Source: an uncultured Draconibacterium sp. (lineage in GTDB: Bacteria; Bacteroidota; Bacteroidia; Bacteroidales; Prolixibacteraceae). Taken from it: a DNA stretch of 64,000 bases. Under the pieces are notes generated by a model, which saw only the letters and a program-made list of their open reading frames with translations, was not told the origin of the DNA and did not search any database. Positions within the stretch are counted from its first letter, which is position 1. Every line of letters starts with the position of its first letter. Below, piece by piece: positions 1-8,938 of this stretch. Both the position numbers and the translations under genes were made by a program. The stretch is taken from the NCBI RefSeq assembly GCF_963677155.1, contig NZ_OY781884.1, positions 5,204,501 through 5,268,500 of the forward strand, read 5' to 3'.

Positions 1-1630
1 CATTCAGGCCAAGAATAATCAGGTTTTCAAAATCAAGACAACGGGTTTCCAAAATCCCCATCACCTGCATGCCGCTCAAAGGTTCTCCTTCAAAAGCCAC
101 CGAAACCTGCCCAAGATACTGCGAAAAAAGCCTGAAATAAACAGCCTCGCTAATTTCACGCTGCTGCTCACTCAACACATCATCAACAACGGCTTTTAGC
201 TTTTCAATCGCTTGATAAATGGAATAGATCAGCTCCAACAGCATCGCATTGTCAATTTCAGTATCTTTTAAATGACCATAAAAAGCAGCAAGCACATTTA
301 AAAAGTACTCGCTGTAATCCGCTGTTTTTTCCGGCAGTGTAAATATTTGTTTGTGCAATGGAGAGAAATTAATTTCGGCCAGTGGCACCGTAATTCGGTT
401 GTAATTTTTCAACTGGTTAATGTACCTTTTACAAGCCTCACTCGCAGTGTCGCCCAGCAACTGATGATTTAAAACATCGGTTACATAACGATAATAAGCC
501 ACATAATTATCGTCTTCTTTTCGTTTGTTCTTCAGCAGTGTTACCAGTAACATTAAAAAGCCATAAACCACAGAATTACGCACCGAATACCCCATTGTAA
601 CATTTACCTTGTCGATATTTGCGGGGACTGCTCCCAGTGCTGAAAACAACAAACTTTCATCGGCTAACACAATCGCTGTATTGTCAAACTCCTTTTTATA
701 TGACTTTTTTGTTTCGTCCAGAAAATTAGGAATCTGTTGCGCCTGCCCGTATACCGACGAAACAGCAACCATTTTCATGTTTTTTGGTTTGGATAAACAA
801 GTTTTATCCAGGTTAAAACTTTCAGGTTGAGGAAATTCAATCAGGTTGCTTCGTAAAAAATGACCTGCTTCATTTTGTTTATCGCTAAGATACGATTCGT
901 CGAAATCCCATAAAAACTCAGCCTTTCCCAAACTTTGCAGATGTTTGAAGAATTTTTTCTCGCATGCGTTTAGAGCATTTAATCCTACGATATAATATTT
1001 TTTAAAAGGAAATTCTTTTTCTTCACTTTCCAGATTTTCAGCCACTTCCCGATCCTGCATCCCGGGATAAGCCAGTTGTTTTTCGACCAGCTGCTGTTTA
1101 AAATCCTGGTAAACGGGATACAACTTATCCCAAATGGATATATATTTTTCCTTAAACCCCATTTTATCCACAACCGCCATACTTCCCCAAAACTGCTCCA
1201 GCGCCTTTTTCTGCTCATCGGTGAGGTAATCAAAAACCGATTCAATCTCTTTCAGATCAGAAATATTGGTAAACAGATCTTTGGCTTTTACGAGGTAACG
1301 ATCGATATCGTTAAAATCGGCCAGCAGAATTTCTCCCCAAAAATAGAATTCATCAAAGGTTTCGGTGGTTTTAGTATGTTTTAGAAATACATCATAAAGT
1401 AAAGAAATCAGCTGTAGTTTCTCGCCTTTTTGCATGGACGAATACGATGCCATCAATTCATTTATCGTGGTCGTATTGGGGCCAATAGCCGCACCAGCAA
1501 CAGTTTTCTGCAGATAATGAGTAAAAAAAACACCCGCTCTGCGGTTAGGAAAAACCACACAAATATCCTTTAACTCGTTTTGATGTTTTTGATAAATAAA
1601 TTTGGCGCATTGCGAGAGAAATCGTTCCAT
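1..1630 (-). CDS. AddB-like PD-(D/E)XK nuclease family protein (5' part, runs off the window)
   Basis: This is an open frame of 543 codons on the minus strand with no stop before the window edge, so only the N-terminal part is present. The ATG at 1628-1630 begins MERFLSQCAKFIYQKH, followed by VVFPNRRAGVFF. That opening resembles the inactive-helicase N-terminal half of Bacteroidota AddB-like recombination nucleases, which process double-strand ends together with an AddA-type helicase. The nuclease motif normally lies near the C-terminus and is outside the window, so catalytic residues cannot be checked. The family call rests on the N-terminal pattern and on the length. No Walker A motif is visible in this part, which fits AddB-type proteins better than AddA. 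Confidence 0.65.
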   Translation of the reverse strand, partial: MERFLSQCAKFIYQKHQNELKDICVVFPNRRAGVFFTHYLQKTVAGAAIGPNTTTINELMASYSSMQKGEKLQLISLLYDVFLKHTKTTETFDEFYFWGEILLADFNDIDRYLVKAKDLFTNISDLKEIESVFDYLTDEQKKALEQFWGSMAVVDKMGFKEKYISIWDKLYPVYQDFKQQLVEKQLAYPGMQDREVAENLESEEKEFPFKKYYIVGLNALNACEKKFFKHLQSLGKAEFLWDFDESYLSDKQNEAGHFLRSNLIEFPQPESFNLDKTCLSKPKNMKMVAVSSVYGQAQQIPNFLDETKKSYKKEFDNTAIVLADESLLFSALGAVPANIDKVNVTMGYSVRNSVVYGFLMLLVTLLKNKRKEDDNYVAYYRYVTDVLNHQLLGDTASEACKRYINQLKNYNRITVPLAEINFSPLHKQIFTLPEKTADYSEYFLNVLAAFYGHLKDTEIDNAMLLELIYSIYQAIEKLKAVVDDVLSEQQREISEAVYFRLFSQYLGQVSVAFEGEPLSGMQVMGILETRCLDFENLIILGLN

Positions 1631-2336
1631 ACTTCAGTTCATCGTTCAGGGCTTAAAGTTCATAGTTTAGCGTGAATAAACAAGAAATTGATGCAATAAA
1701 ATTTTCTTAAATTAGAACTTTCTTTATAAGTTCGGATTTAAAATGACAAGCAAAAAGAATCATATTTCAATATCACAAAATCGCATTTTCAGACCTATCA
1801 GCAAGAACGAACAAACAAAAATACAGATAGATCTTTGATGCGCTAATAAATATGTATTACATATTTATTCCAGATATAGAATATTCATAAAGTCAAAATT
1901 TGCCAAACAAATATTCCTGTAATATTACCCACTTTTCTTCACCCAGCTTCTTTATTTTATTCACAATAGACTATAAAAGAGCGCATTATAAATATAAAGA
2001 CAGACAATAGCTATTTTTGATCCTACCTTGCAATGGCGTAATCTATTTTTTAAATCATATTTGATTTTCAATTAAAATTCGTATTTTTATTAAAATTTAT
2101 AATATATAATACAATGCGATGTCATTTTTTCAATATATTTTACAATATTGCACCATATTACGAAAATAACAACAAAAGATATTAATAATACCAATATTTA
2201 AAGACTGATGATACAAAATCAACAAATAAAGAATCAATTAGCGATTTTATCAATTCAAAAAATGCAATATTTCAATCCGAGAGACACTTGTTTCAAGAGA
2301 TAATTAATTTACTTTTTATAATACAAATAATTCTCT
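1631..2336. other. 706-bp AT-rich divergent intergenic region
   Basis: This region separates the minus-strand nuclease gene from the plus-strand susC-like gene. It is strongly AT-rich and I see no convincing reading frame in it. It must hold the susC-like promoter and a long leader. One TAnnTTTG-like match (TATTTTTG, near 2012) has no well-placed TTG partner, so I do not assign a promoter. No tRNA or clear hairpin terminator is seen. Confidence 0.5.
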
Positions 2337-5300
2337 ATGAAAAGATTCTTATTCTCAATTTTCTTGATGAGCGCGGTAACGTTATTAGCAACGGCGCAGA
2401 AACGCACCATTAATGGTGTCGTGCGAGAGCAATCTACCAATGATTTACTCCCCGGAGTAACAGTACTGGAAAAAGGGACTTCAAATGGAACTGTGACGAA
2501 TGTCGACGGTGAATTTTCCCTTTCTGTTGAGCAGGGAGCAACACTTGTTGTTTCTTACATCGGACTTGAATCGAAAGAAGTCACTGTTGGGACCTCTTCG
2601 ACTATTGAAGTTTTACTTGTTCCATCCTCTGAACAGGTTGATGAAGTAATAGTAACTGCAATGGGCATCCGCAAAGAAACCAAAGCTCTGGGGTATGCCG
2701 TACAGGCGATTGATGGCGCCGAGCTTGTAAAAGTGAAGCAACCTAACCTGGTAAACTCGTTAAACGGTAAAATTGCCGGTGTTAACGTTACCAACTCAGG
2801 AGGTGGTGCAGGTACATCATCGCAAATTATTATTCGTGGTAGCACATCACTTTCGGGTGATAACCAACCACTGTTTATTGTCGACGGTATTCCGATTGAC
2901 AACAGTACAGTAAGTGCCGACTATGGTGCGGGCTTAAGTGCGACTTCAACCTACAGTGGTAACCGTGGTATGGATATCAACTCAGATGATATCGAATCGA
3001 TTTCTGTACTTAAAGGCCCTGCCGCCGCCGCATTATACGGATTGAAAGCGGCTGCCGGAGCAATCGTAATTACCACTAAGAAAGGTGAAGCCGGAGCTAT
3101 GCAGGTAAATGTTAGCTCTAAGTTTAAAGTTGACACTTACAACAGATTGCCGGAACAACAAACCATCTACGGACAAGGTAGCGACGGTGCTTTTGATGAT
3201 GGAACTACATCATCGTGGGGAGCTCCACTTACCGGAACAGCTTACAATAACCTGGAAGATTTTTTCGAGCCTGCATTTTCATACGATGTAACCGGAAGTA
3301 TTTCGGGTGGAACAGAAAACGGAAGCTACTTTATGTCAGTTCACCGTCTGGATCAGAATGGAATTGTACCTACTACTGAGTACACAACCAACTCTATTCG
3401 TTTTAACGGCGAGCACGAAAAAGGATGGTTCACTATAGGAATGAACACCAGCTACATTTACTCGCAAACTACTAAAACGATTACCGGATCGGGGTTATAC
3501 GACTCGGGAGGAACAGGTGCAATGCTTAGCGTGTTAAATTGGCCACGATCGAACAATATGAGCCACTGGATTGAAGGCGGACAACGTGTACCACTTCTGC
3601 CAAATGTTGATCCGGAAGACGATGTTGATAATCCGTACTGGACAGCCCACAAAAATCCGGTTACCGACGACGTTCATCGTTTTATCGGATCGGGATACCT
3701 TACCATGCAACCTACCGAATGGTTGAGCACTACTTACCGTCTTGGTCTCGACCATTACAATACCTTCTCACGCAACATTCTTACTCCGGGATCTGCAGTA
3801 GCTTCTCCATACGATGAAGGTCAGGTTACTGAATCACAGAGAGAAAACAACATCTTTACATCGAACTTAACTGTTTCGGCCAACAAAAAAGTTGATGATT
3901 TTGATTTGGGTCTGATGTTGGGACACAACTACGAGCAGACAACTTATTTCAGCCAACGGCAAAGTGCGATTGGTTTGCTCTCTGATTTTATGAGTGTAAA
4001 CAATGCCGATCGTGAAAATCAGACATTTGATAACTACCAATCGAAGAAGCGTTTATACAGTGCTTTCGGAGAGTTTAGCGCCAGCTACAAAAACATGGTA
4101 TTTATGAGTGTTACCGGCCGTAACGACTGGTCATCAACTCTGGCCGAAGAAAACCGTTCGTTTTTCTATTCTTCTGTTAGCGGTAGTTTTGTTTTTTCTG
4201 AATTATTTGGCGAAAACCGGAAAGAAACCTTCTCGTTTGGTAAAATCCGCGCTTCGTGGTCGCAGGTTGGTAAAGATGCCCCTGTGTACAAAACAGCAAC
4301 TTATGTTGAAACTGTAAATACAATAGGTGGTGGCTACAAAAACCAATACACCGGTGGCAACCCGCATTTGGCTCCTGAAACTACAGAATCGACAGAACTT
4401 GGTTTAGATCTACGTTTCTTTAACGGACGACTGGGGGCTGATTTTACTTACTACAATACCCGCAGTAAAGATCAGATTATTTCGCCAAGGGTAAGTATGG
4501 CAACCGGATATATTTTCCAGTATACCAACTTCGGAACCGTTACCAACAAAGGTTTTGAGTTTACTTTAACCGGAAAACCAATCCAAAATCGTAACTGGAA
4601 CTGGGAAACAACTTTAAACATTTCGCATAACAACGGAACCGTATCTGATCTGCCGGAAGGTGTTCAGCTACTTTATGTAACCGACGTTCAGGTTGGACCG
4701 GCCACACCGGCATCAATTGGCGACGATATTTTCCTTGGTCTTATTGGTACACGCTGGGAAAGAACTGATGATGGCGAATTGATCCTTGACTCTGACACAG
4801 GTCTTCCGATTACCTCTACAGATGCAACAAATGTTGTTGGCGACCGTGAACCGGACGTACTTTTGGGATGGAACAACAGCATTACGCATAAAAACTGGAA
4901 CCTGTCGTTTTTAGTTGATGTAAGAATTGGCGGCGATGTTTACAATGCTACCGAATATGAAATGACTTACTCAGGAATGAGTAAAGTCACTGAAAACCGC
5001 GGAAAAACGCAAACATTTGAAGGTGTAATGATAAACAGCGAAACCGGCGAATACGAACCGACAACAAGCACAGTTACGCTAGATCAGGATTATTACCAAA
5101 ACTATTACACCAAAGAGGCCGAACCATTCATTACCAGCGTTAACTGGCTCCGTTTGCGTTCTGCATCGTTGAGCTACACCGTGCCTGCTGCATTTTGCAA
5201 CCGCATTGGTTTTGTAAAAGGAATTGATCTGTCGTTAACAGGAACCAACCTACTCCTGTTTACCAATTACGATGGAATGGATCCCGAGGTTAGTGCCGGA

Positions 5301-5396
5301 GGTTCCGGCGTATTAGGAGCCGGATCATCAGGAATTGATTATGCCGGAGTTCCTGCAACCACAAGTGTTTCATTCGGTTTAAATGTTAAGTTTTAA
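2337..5396 (+). CDS. SusC/RagA-family TonB-linked outer membrane transporter
   Basis: This 1019-residue protein imports nutrients across the outer membrane with energy from TonB. It starts with a signal peptide (about residues 1-20, ending ATAQ). A carboxypeptidase-regulatory-like domain follows (about 22-105), then the SusC-type plug with the hallmark VTAMGIRKETKALGYAVQ around residue 107, IIIRGSTSL and FIVDGIPID. A long beta-barrel ends in the aromatic C-terminus NVKF. The length is typical for SusC. The ATG at 2337 gives the signal peptide directly. The partner susD-like gene begins 12 bases downstream. No glycoside hydrolase, sulfatase or regulator flanks the pair, so the substrate is unknown and need not be a polysaccharide. 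Confidence 0.93.
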   Translation: MKRFLFSIFLMSAVTLLATAQKRTINGVVREQSTNDLLPGVTVLEKGTSNGTVTNVDGEFSLSVEQGATLVVSYIGLESKEVTVGTSSTIEVLLVPSSEQVDEVIVTAMGIRKETKALGYAVQAIDGAELVKVKQPNLVNSLNGKIAGVNVTNSGGGAGTSSQIIIRGSTSLSGDNQPLFIVDGIPIDNSTVSADYGAGLSATSTYSGNRGMDINSDDIESISVLKGPAAAALYGLKAAAGAIVITTKKGEAGAMQVNVSSKFKVDTYNRLPEQQTIYGQGSDGAFDDGTTSSWGAPLTGTAYNNLEDFFEPAFSYDVTGSISGGTENGSYFMSVHRLDQNGIVPTTEYTTNSIRFNGEHEKGWFTIGMNTSYIYSQTTKTITGSGLYDSGGTGAMLSVLNWPRSNNMSHWIEGGQRVPLLPNVDPEDDVDNPYWTAHKNPVTDDVHRFIGSGYLTMQPTEWLSTTYRLGLDHYNTFSRNILTPGSAVASPYDEGQVTESQRENNIFTSNLTVSANKKVDDFDLGLMLGHNYEQTTYFSQRQSAIGLLSDFMSVNNADRENQTFDNYQSKKRLYSAFGEFSASYKNMVFMSVTGRNDWSSTLAEENRSFFYSSVSGSFVFSELFGENRKETFSFGKIRASWSQVGKDAPVYKTATYVETVNTIGGGYKNQYTGGNPHLAPETTESTELGLDLRFFNGRLGADFTYYNTRSKDQIISPRVSMATGYIFQYTNFGTVTNKGFEFTLTGKPIQNRNWNWETTLNISHNNGTVSDLPEGVQLLYVTDVQVGPATPASIGDDIFLGLIGTRWERTDDGELILDSDTGLPITSTDATNVVGDREPDVLLGWNNSITHKNWNLSFLVDVRIGGDVYNATEYEMTYSGMSKVTENRGKTQTFEGVMINSETGEYEPTTSTVTLDQDYYQNYYTKEAEPFITSVNWLRLRSASLSYTVPAAFCNRIGFVKGIDLSLTGTNLLLFTNYDGMDPEVSAGGSGVLGAGSSGIDYAGVPATTSVSFGLNVKF

Positions 5397-5408
5397 AAAG
5401 GATTAGCT

Positions 5409-6989
5409 ATGAAGAAGATAACAATATTATTTCTGTTTTTTATAGGGGTGTTTTTCACCTCTTGCGAATACGACCTGGATATAAACAACTCTCCCAACGC
5501 GCCTCAAGAGGCGGCACCCGATCAGCGCCTACCCTATATTTTAGCTGAAACAGTTGATTTTTATGGTAGCCACGGAACACGTACTGCTAACCTTACCCAA
5601 CAGTTAGGTTATGCTTATCGCCCCGGTTACCGCTATTACATGTTTCAGAACTGGCAATTTGCCAATAATGCCGATGCATGGGTTTGGCAGTCCTGGTATG
5701 GTTATGCCTGGGTTAATATTGAAGAAATGCTAAACGATGCCGAAGATGCTGAAGCATGGCACTATACAGGTGTTGGTAAAATTCTTAAAGCATTTGGAAC
5801 AGGAACATTGGTTGATGCTTACGGATATATTGCATACAAGGAAGGTATTGCCGGAAATATTCAGCCCGATTACGACGATGCAGAATATGTATACAGCCAA
5901 ATACTTCCGTTAATTGACGAAGGAATTGCTGATCTTCAGAAAACACAGGGAGAAAATGCTCCGAACCTGGCCGTTGGCGATGTAATGTATAATGGCGATA
6001 TTGACAAGTGGATTAAGTTTGCTTATGGCGTAAAAGCCCGTTTTATGAGCCACCTGTCGAAAAAAGCTGAAGGAACTGATCTGTTGGCATACAACCCTAC
6101 AGGAATTCTTTCGAATATTGAAAAATCATTCCAATCGAACAACGACGATGCCGAATACGTTGGCGAAGACGGAGACATTTCGGCCAGATGGTGTATTCAG
6201 TACCAAAATACAGGTAGCTCTAATAAACCCGGGAAACTATGGAAAGACTACCTGATGAATACCGTTGACACCATTAACGGTGGCGATGAAACCTGGAACA
6301 GCCGTGTGGTTGATCCACGCTCGGAAGTACTGATACCTAAAATTCTGGAAGGTGAAAATGACGGTAAATTCTCGTTTGCTGTTGATTTAGGCGAAACAGA
6401 TCACGCACCAACCACCGACGATGTAAATTATGTTGGAATGCGTTCTACTGATGACAACCTACTGTTTTACACCAGCAAGACTTCGCCTTATTTTCTGCTT
6501 TCTTATTCTGAGTTGAAATTTATTGAAGCAGAAGTATACTTCCGCCAGGGAAGCATGGAGAGTGCGCTGACTTCGTACCACGATGCAATTCAGGCAAACA
6601 TGGACAAACTGGGAATTCCGGCAGATGAAAGTGCTGCTTTTATGGCTAGCGAAGCCGTTGTTCAAAACACATCGGATTTGACATTGAGTCACATTATGAT
6701 GCAAAAATACATTGCATGTACTTACAGTCCTGAAGTTTGGACGGATATGCGACGTTGCGATTATTGTATCGGTCCTGACGGAACTTACGACTACGCTGCC
6801 GGCGTTTACAAAGGATTTGATCGTCCGCCGTTTGTATACGAAACTGCATTCCCTCAGGATAACGACTACATTCGTCGTTACCAGATGGCCTACTATGAGC
6901 GTTATTACAATGCTGCCAAGGTAGAGGCACTTGGCGTTTTTGAAAATGAATATATGACCACACCTGTTTGGTGGGACATTGAAGACTAG
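5409..6989 (+). CDS. SusD/RagB-family substrate-binding lipoprotein
   Basis: This 526-residue surface lipoprotein caps the SusC-like barrel and binds its ligand. The signal peptide ends in the lipobox FFTSC (Cys about residue 19), followed by an acidic stretch and the NNSPNAP motif seen at the start of SusD_2-type proteins. The rest is tetratricopeptide-like helical sequence containing SYSELKFIEAEVYFRQG, the usual SusD signature near the C-terminal half. The gene follows the susC-like gene with a 12-base gap and is followed by a strong terminator, so the two form one transcript. The sequence type matches the SusD_2 branch, whose members often serve substrates other than starch. The ligand cannot be read from the sequence. 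Confidence 0.9.
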   Translation: MKKITILFLFFIGVFFTSCEYDLDINNSPNAPQEAAPDQRLPYILAETVDFYGSHGTRTANLTQQLGYAYRPGYRYYMFQNWQFANNADAWVWQSWYGYAWVNIEEMLNDAEDAEAWHYTGVGKILKAFGTGTLVDAYGYIAYKEGIAGNIQPDYDDAEYVYSQILPLIDEGIADLQKTQGENAPNLAVGDVMYNGDIDKWIKFAYGVKARFMSHLSKKAEGTDLLAYNPTGILSNIEKSFQSNNDDAEYVGEDGDISARWCIQYQNTGSSNKPGKLWKDYLMNTVDTINGGDETWNSRVVDPRSEVLIPKILEGENDGKFSFAVDLGETDHAPTTDDVNYVGMRSTDDNLLFYTSKTSPYFLLSYSELKFIEAEVYFRQGSMESALTSYHDAIQANMDKLGIPADESAAFMASEAVVQNTSDLTLSHIMMQKYIACTYSPEVWTDMRRCDYCIGPDGTYDYAAGVYKGFDRPPFVYETAFPQDNDYIRRYQMAYYERYYNAAKVEALGVFENEYMTTPVWWDIED

Positions 6990-7017
6990 TTCTTTTAAGT
7001 CTAAAGTTAAACTGCAA

Positions 7018-7053
7018 CGGCTTGCCCAATTCTTCGGGCAGGCCGTTTTTTTT
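7018..7053 (+). terminator. Rho-independent terminator of the SusC/SusD operon
   Basis: A 10-bp stem (CGGCTTGCCC with GGGCAGGCCG, one G-U pair) has an 8-base loop and is followed by a run of eight T. It lies 29 bases after the SusD-like stop codon. Confidence 0.9.
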
Positions 7054-7069
7054 ACATTTAAAGCAGTTC

Positions 7070-7291
7070 TACCAAGGTAACAATGATAATTACCTTGGGT
7101 AGAAAGCCTTTACCCAAGGGGAGCGACATAATTACCTAAGCTCGAAAGCCCGTACCCAAGGGTAGAATGGTTATTACCGAGGGGAGAAAGCCCATACCCA
7201 AGGGTAGAATGATTATTACCAGGGGGAGGAAGCCTCTACCCAAGGGGAGAATAATTATTACCGAGGTTCGAAGGCCTGCACCCAAGGGGAG
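7070..7291. repeat. 42-bp degenerate tandem repeat array (units 1 to part of 6)
   Basis: Five full 42-bp units start at 7070, 7112, 7154, 7196 and 7238, and a sixth begins at 7280 and is cut at 7291 by the insertion sequence. Each unit consists of two similar 21-base halves of the pattern TACC-AGGG-AGAA-G. The core ACCCAAGGGG is quasi-palindromic, and the first unit also carries its complement ACCTTGGGT. The array lies between two convergent transcripts. On the minus strand the phase is nearly open (14 codons per unit) but unit 2 contains a stop, so I do not call it coding. Function is unknown; options are a protein-binding array, a transcription barrier or a repeat family dispersed in the genome. 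Confidence 0.9.
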
Positions 7292-7315
7292 TGACCTTTC
7301 CTAAAATAGCTTGAC
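7292..7315 (+). repeat. IS3 left terminal inverted repeat
   Basis: It begins TGACCTTTCC and includes CTAAAATAGCTTGAC, which is exactly the reverse complement of the inner part of the right end. It sits beside the orfB 3' end. Confidence 0.88.
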
Positions 7316-7514
7316 AGATTATTACTTTCTTTACTGATTAGGAGTAAATGATTTTTTCTCATTTACTGTTTTACAAAACTACTAAGTTTTTCTTTACTGT
7401 TCTTTCCTGCGTTTTCATTTTTTGTTTCTGCAAAGTCCGACATGATTTTGTGTATGCCCTAAAACTGGCGACAGATAAATTTTATCCTCCTGTAGTTTCT
7501 TACAGTATTATTTT

Positions 7515-8435
7515 TTAATCCTGGTTTGCAGGAACACTCTGCAGGCTTTCCCCTGTTTCCGCATTCGCCTTATAATGCCGCTTTTTCCAGTGTTTTTTTA
7601 GTACTCCTGTATGCAAGTGTGCATCTGTTGGAAACATGAAGTCTACGCTGCGGTGAGGCCGTTTGTTGTTGTATTTGTACACCGCAACTTTTGTGGCTTC
7701 AAGCGCTTCCCGATAATCAGAAAATGTATGGTTTAAATCGTATTCGTCCTTTAAAATCCCATTAACCCTTTCGGCTATTGCATTTTCGTACGGATCGCCG
7801 TTTTCGGTCATCGAGATATTTATTTTCGAGCCCTTCAGAAAGTTCACATAGTCGTTACAACAGTATTGTATCCCCCGGTCAGAATGATGGATGAGACCTT
7901 GTTTCACTCCCTCGCCTGCAACTGCCATACGCAAGGCGTTTAATGCCCCTTCGCTGGTTAAATCGGGCCAGAGGCACCAGCCTACTATCTTCTTCGAATA
8001 GGCATCGGTTACCAGTGAAAGGTAAACAAAGCCTTTTTCGGTGCGGATATAGGTAATGTCGCTCACCCATAAGCGCCCTGAGCTGAGTAGTTCTATCTCC
8101 CGGATCAGGTTGGAATATTTACGGTAAAAATGGTTCGAATTCGTGGTTTTAGGTCCTCTTCTTTTACGTTTTACCAATAAACCGTGTTCGCGCAAAAGGT
8201 AGTAGAATTTGTCACGTCCATATTTAATATTATGGTCCTGTAACTGCGGCGCTATCAAATGATGGAGCTTCTCGGCCCCCATGCGAGGGTGATCCCCACG
8301 CAGCTCTTTTACCAATGTTAATATAAATACTTCCTGCATTTGAAGCCCCGACTGGCGCTTTTTGCTGTCGTACCAGGCCTGACGGCTAAACCCAAACAGT
8401 CCGCACAGTACCGCTTTGCTTGTTAGCGGGTACAT
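7515..8435 (-). CDS. IS3-family transposase OrfB (DDE integrase domain)
   Basis: This frame encodes the catalytic half of the transposase, 306 residues from the ATG at 8435. An N-terminal HTH_21-type segment is followed by the retroviral-integrase-like core. The DDE triad is visible as WVSDITYIRT (first Asp), HHSDRGIQY (second Asp) and ENAIAERVNGILKDEY (Glu). In IS3 elements OrfB is mostly made as an OrfAB fusion by -1 frameshifting. Here the -1 frame leads from the slippery site straight into this frame, so the ATG may serve mainly as an internal start. The ORF is intact with no internal stop. Confidence 0.93.
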   Translation of the reverse strand: MYPLTSKAVLCGLFGFSRQAWYDSKKRQSGLQMQEVFILTLVKELRGDHPRMGAEKLHHLIAPQLQDHNIKYGRDKFYYLLREHGLLVKRKRRGPKTTNSNHFYRKYSNLIREIELLSSGRLWVSDITYIRTEKGFVYLSLVTDAYSKKIVGWCLWPDLTSEGALNALRMAVAGEGVKQGLIHHSDRGIQYCCNDYVNFLKGSKINISMTENGDPYENAIAERVNGILKDEYDLNHTFSDYREALEATKVAVYKYNNKRPHRSVDFMFPTDAHLHTGVLKKHWKKRHYKANAETGESLQSVPANQD

Positions 8436-8449
8436 GTGCGTTAGTACAC

Positions 8450-8854
8450 CTACTGCTTGGGGCCAGACTTTTTTCTGATCTCGAGTTTGTAGTCGTTCTC
8501 GGCAATGTCGATCATGGTGTTCAGCGCAACGTTTTTCATCTGCGCCAGTTCCAGCTGCTTCTCCAGCTCTTTGATGCGTTTTTCCAAGGCCTTGTTATCT
8601 GCTCTTTCTTTTGAACTCATAGACTGCAAAGATAAGTGGATTTCGTCGGAATATTTGACTTGCCAGTGCTTGTACGTCTTATCAAATCGATGTGGTAAAT
8701 TAAATTTTTCACGAGCTTCAGTCACACTCATCCGTCCGGAATCAAGTTCGGCTATTAACCAACGCCGAAAACTGGTCTCGTAATTACTGTAATCTACTTT
8801 TTTCTGATTAAAACCTTCCATATTATCCGAAAGGTTAGTGCTGATTTTTTTCAT
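8450..8854 (-). CDS. IS3-family OrfA (helix-turn-helix DNA-binding subunit)
   Basis: This 134-residue protein recognises the element's ends and, fused to OrfB, makes the active transposase. The central region has a helix-turn-helix-like pattern (GRMSVTEAREKFNLP), followed by a leucine-zipper-like coiled coil (ALEKRIKELEKQLELAQ) as is usual for OrfA oligomerisation. The first ATG is at 8854; a second in-frame ATG at 8818 is an alternative. The stop at 8450 lies 18 bases past the slippery heptamer, giving ribosomes that do not shift the short OrfA product. Confidence 0.88.
   Translation of the reverse strand: MKKISTNLSDNMEGFNQKKVDYSNYETSFRRWLIAELDSGRMSVTEAREKFNLPHRFDKTYKHWQVKYSDEIHLSLQSMSSKERADNKALEKRIKELEKQLELAQMKNVALNTMIDIAENDYKLEIRKKSGPKQ
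8468..8474 (-). other. Programmed -1 frameshift site A_AAA_AAG
   Basis: On the minus strand the heptamer A AAA AAG is in the correct phase of orfA (AGA AAA AAG TCT). Slipping back one base continues GTC TGG CCC CAA and passes in frame through the ATG of orfB without a stop. This is the classic IS3-family arrangement. I did not confirm a downstream stimulatory structure. Confidence 0.8.
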
Positions 8855-8872
8855 TTTTGCTTAACTTTTTTA

Positions 8873-8896
8873 GTCAAGCTATTTTAGTATAAGACA
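8873..8896 (-). repeat. IS3 right terminal inverted repeat
   Basis: It contains GTCAAGCTATTTTAG, the complement of the left end, and finishes in ACA at 8896. It lies 18 bases upstream of the orfA start, where the IS promoter would be expected. Confidence 0.88.
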
Positions 8897-8899
8897 GAG

Positions 8900-8937
8900 A
8901 ATTATAAATACCTAAGTGATTTAAAATCGCCCCTAAG
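8900..8937. repeat. Remainder of the 42-bp repeat array beyond the insertion sequence
   Basis: Bases 8900-8929 complete unit 6, whose first 12 bases lie at 7280-7291. Together they make exactly 42 bases when one GAG copy is dropped, and include ATACCTAAG as in unit 2. Bases 8930-8937 (CCCCTAAG) look like the start of a seventh unit. The array therefore ran up to the stop codon of the next gene before the element inserted. Confidence 0.7.
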
Positions 8938-8938
8938 T

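Larger units (their letters stand above)
7292..8896 (-). mobile_element. Complete IS3-family insertion sequence, 1605 bp
   Basis: The element has 24-bp imperfect terminal inverted repeats (7292-7315 and 8873-8896, 20 of 24 matching, an exact inner 15-bp block) with the TG...CA ends usual for IS3. It is flanked by a 3-bp direct repeat GAG (7289-7291 and 8897-8899), which reads as the target duplication. It carries orfA and orfB on the minus strand with a slippery heptamer between them. Removing the element and one GAG restores a 42-base unit of the surrounding repeat array, which independently supports the chosen ends. Both reading frames look intact, so the copy may be active. Confidence 0.93.

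Noticed and set aside
2005-2020. TATTTTTG as a promoter for the susC-like gene
   Set aside because: No TTG element at the right distance and more than 300 bases from the start codon; one 8-base match in AT-rich DNA is expected by chance.
7070-7291. Minus-strand reading of the 42-bp array as a repetitive peptide gene
   Set aside because: The 14-codon phase is open in several units but unit 2 has an in-frame stop and there is no start or ribosome site; repetition alone explains the open frame.
7070-7291. CRISPR array
   Set aside because: Units are directly abutting with no unique spacers and are degenerate, and no cas gene is present.
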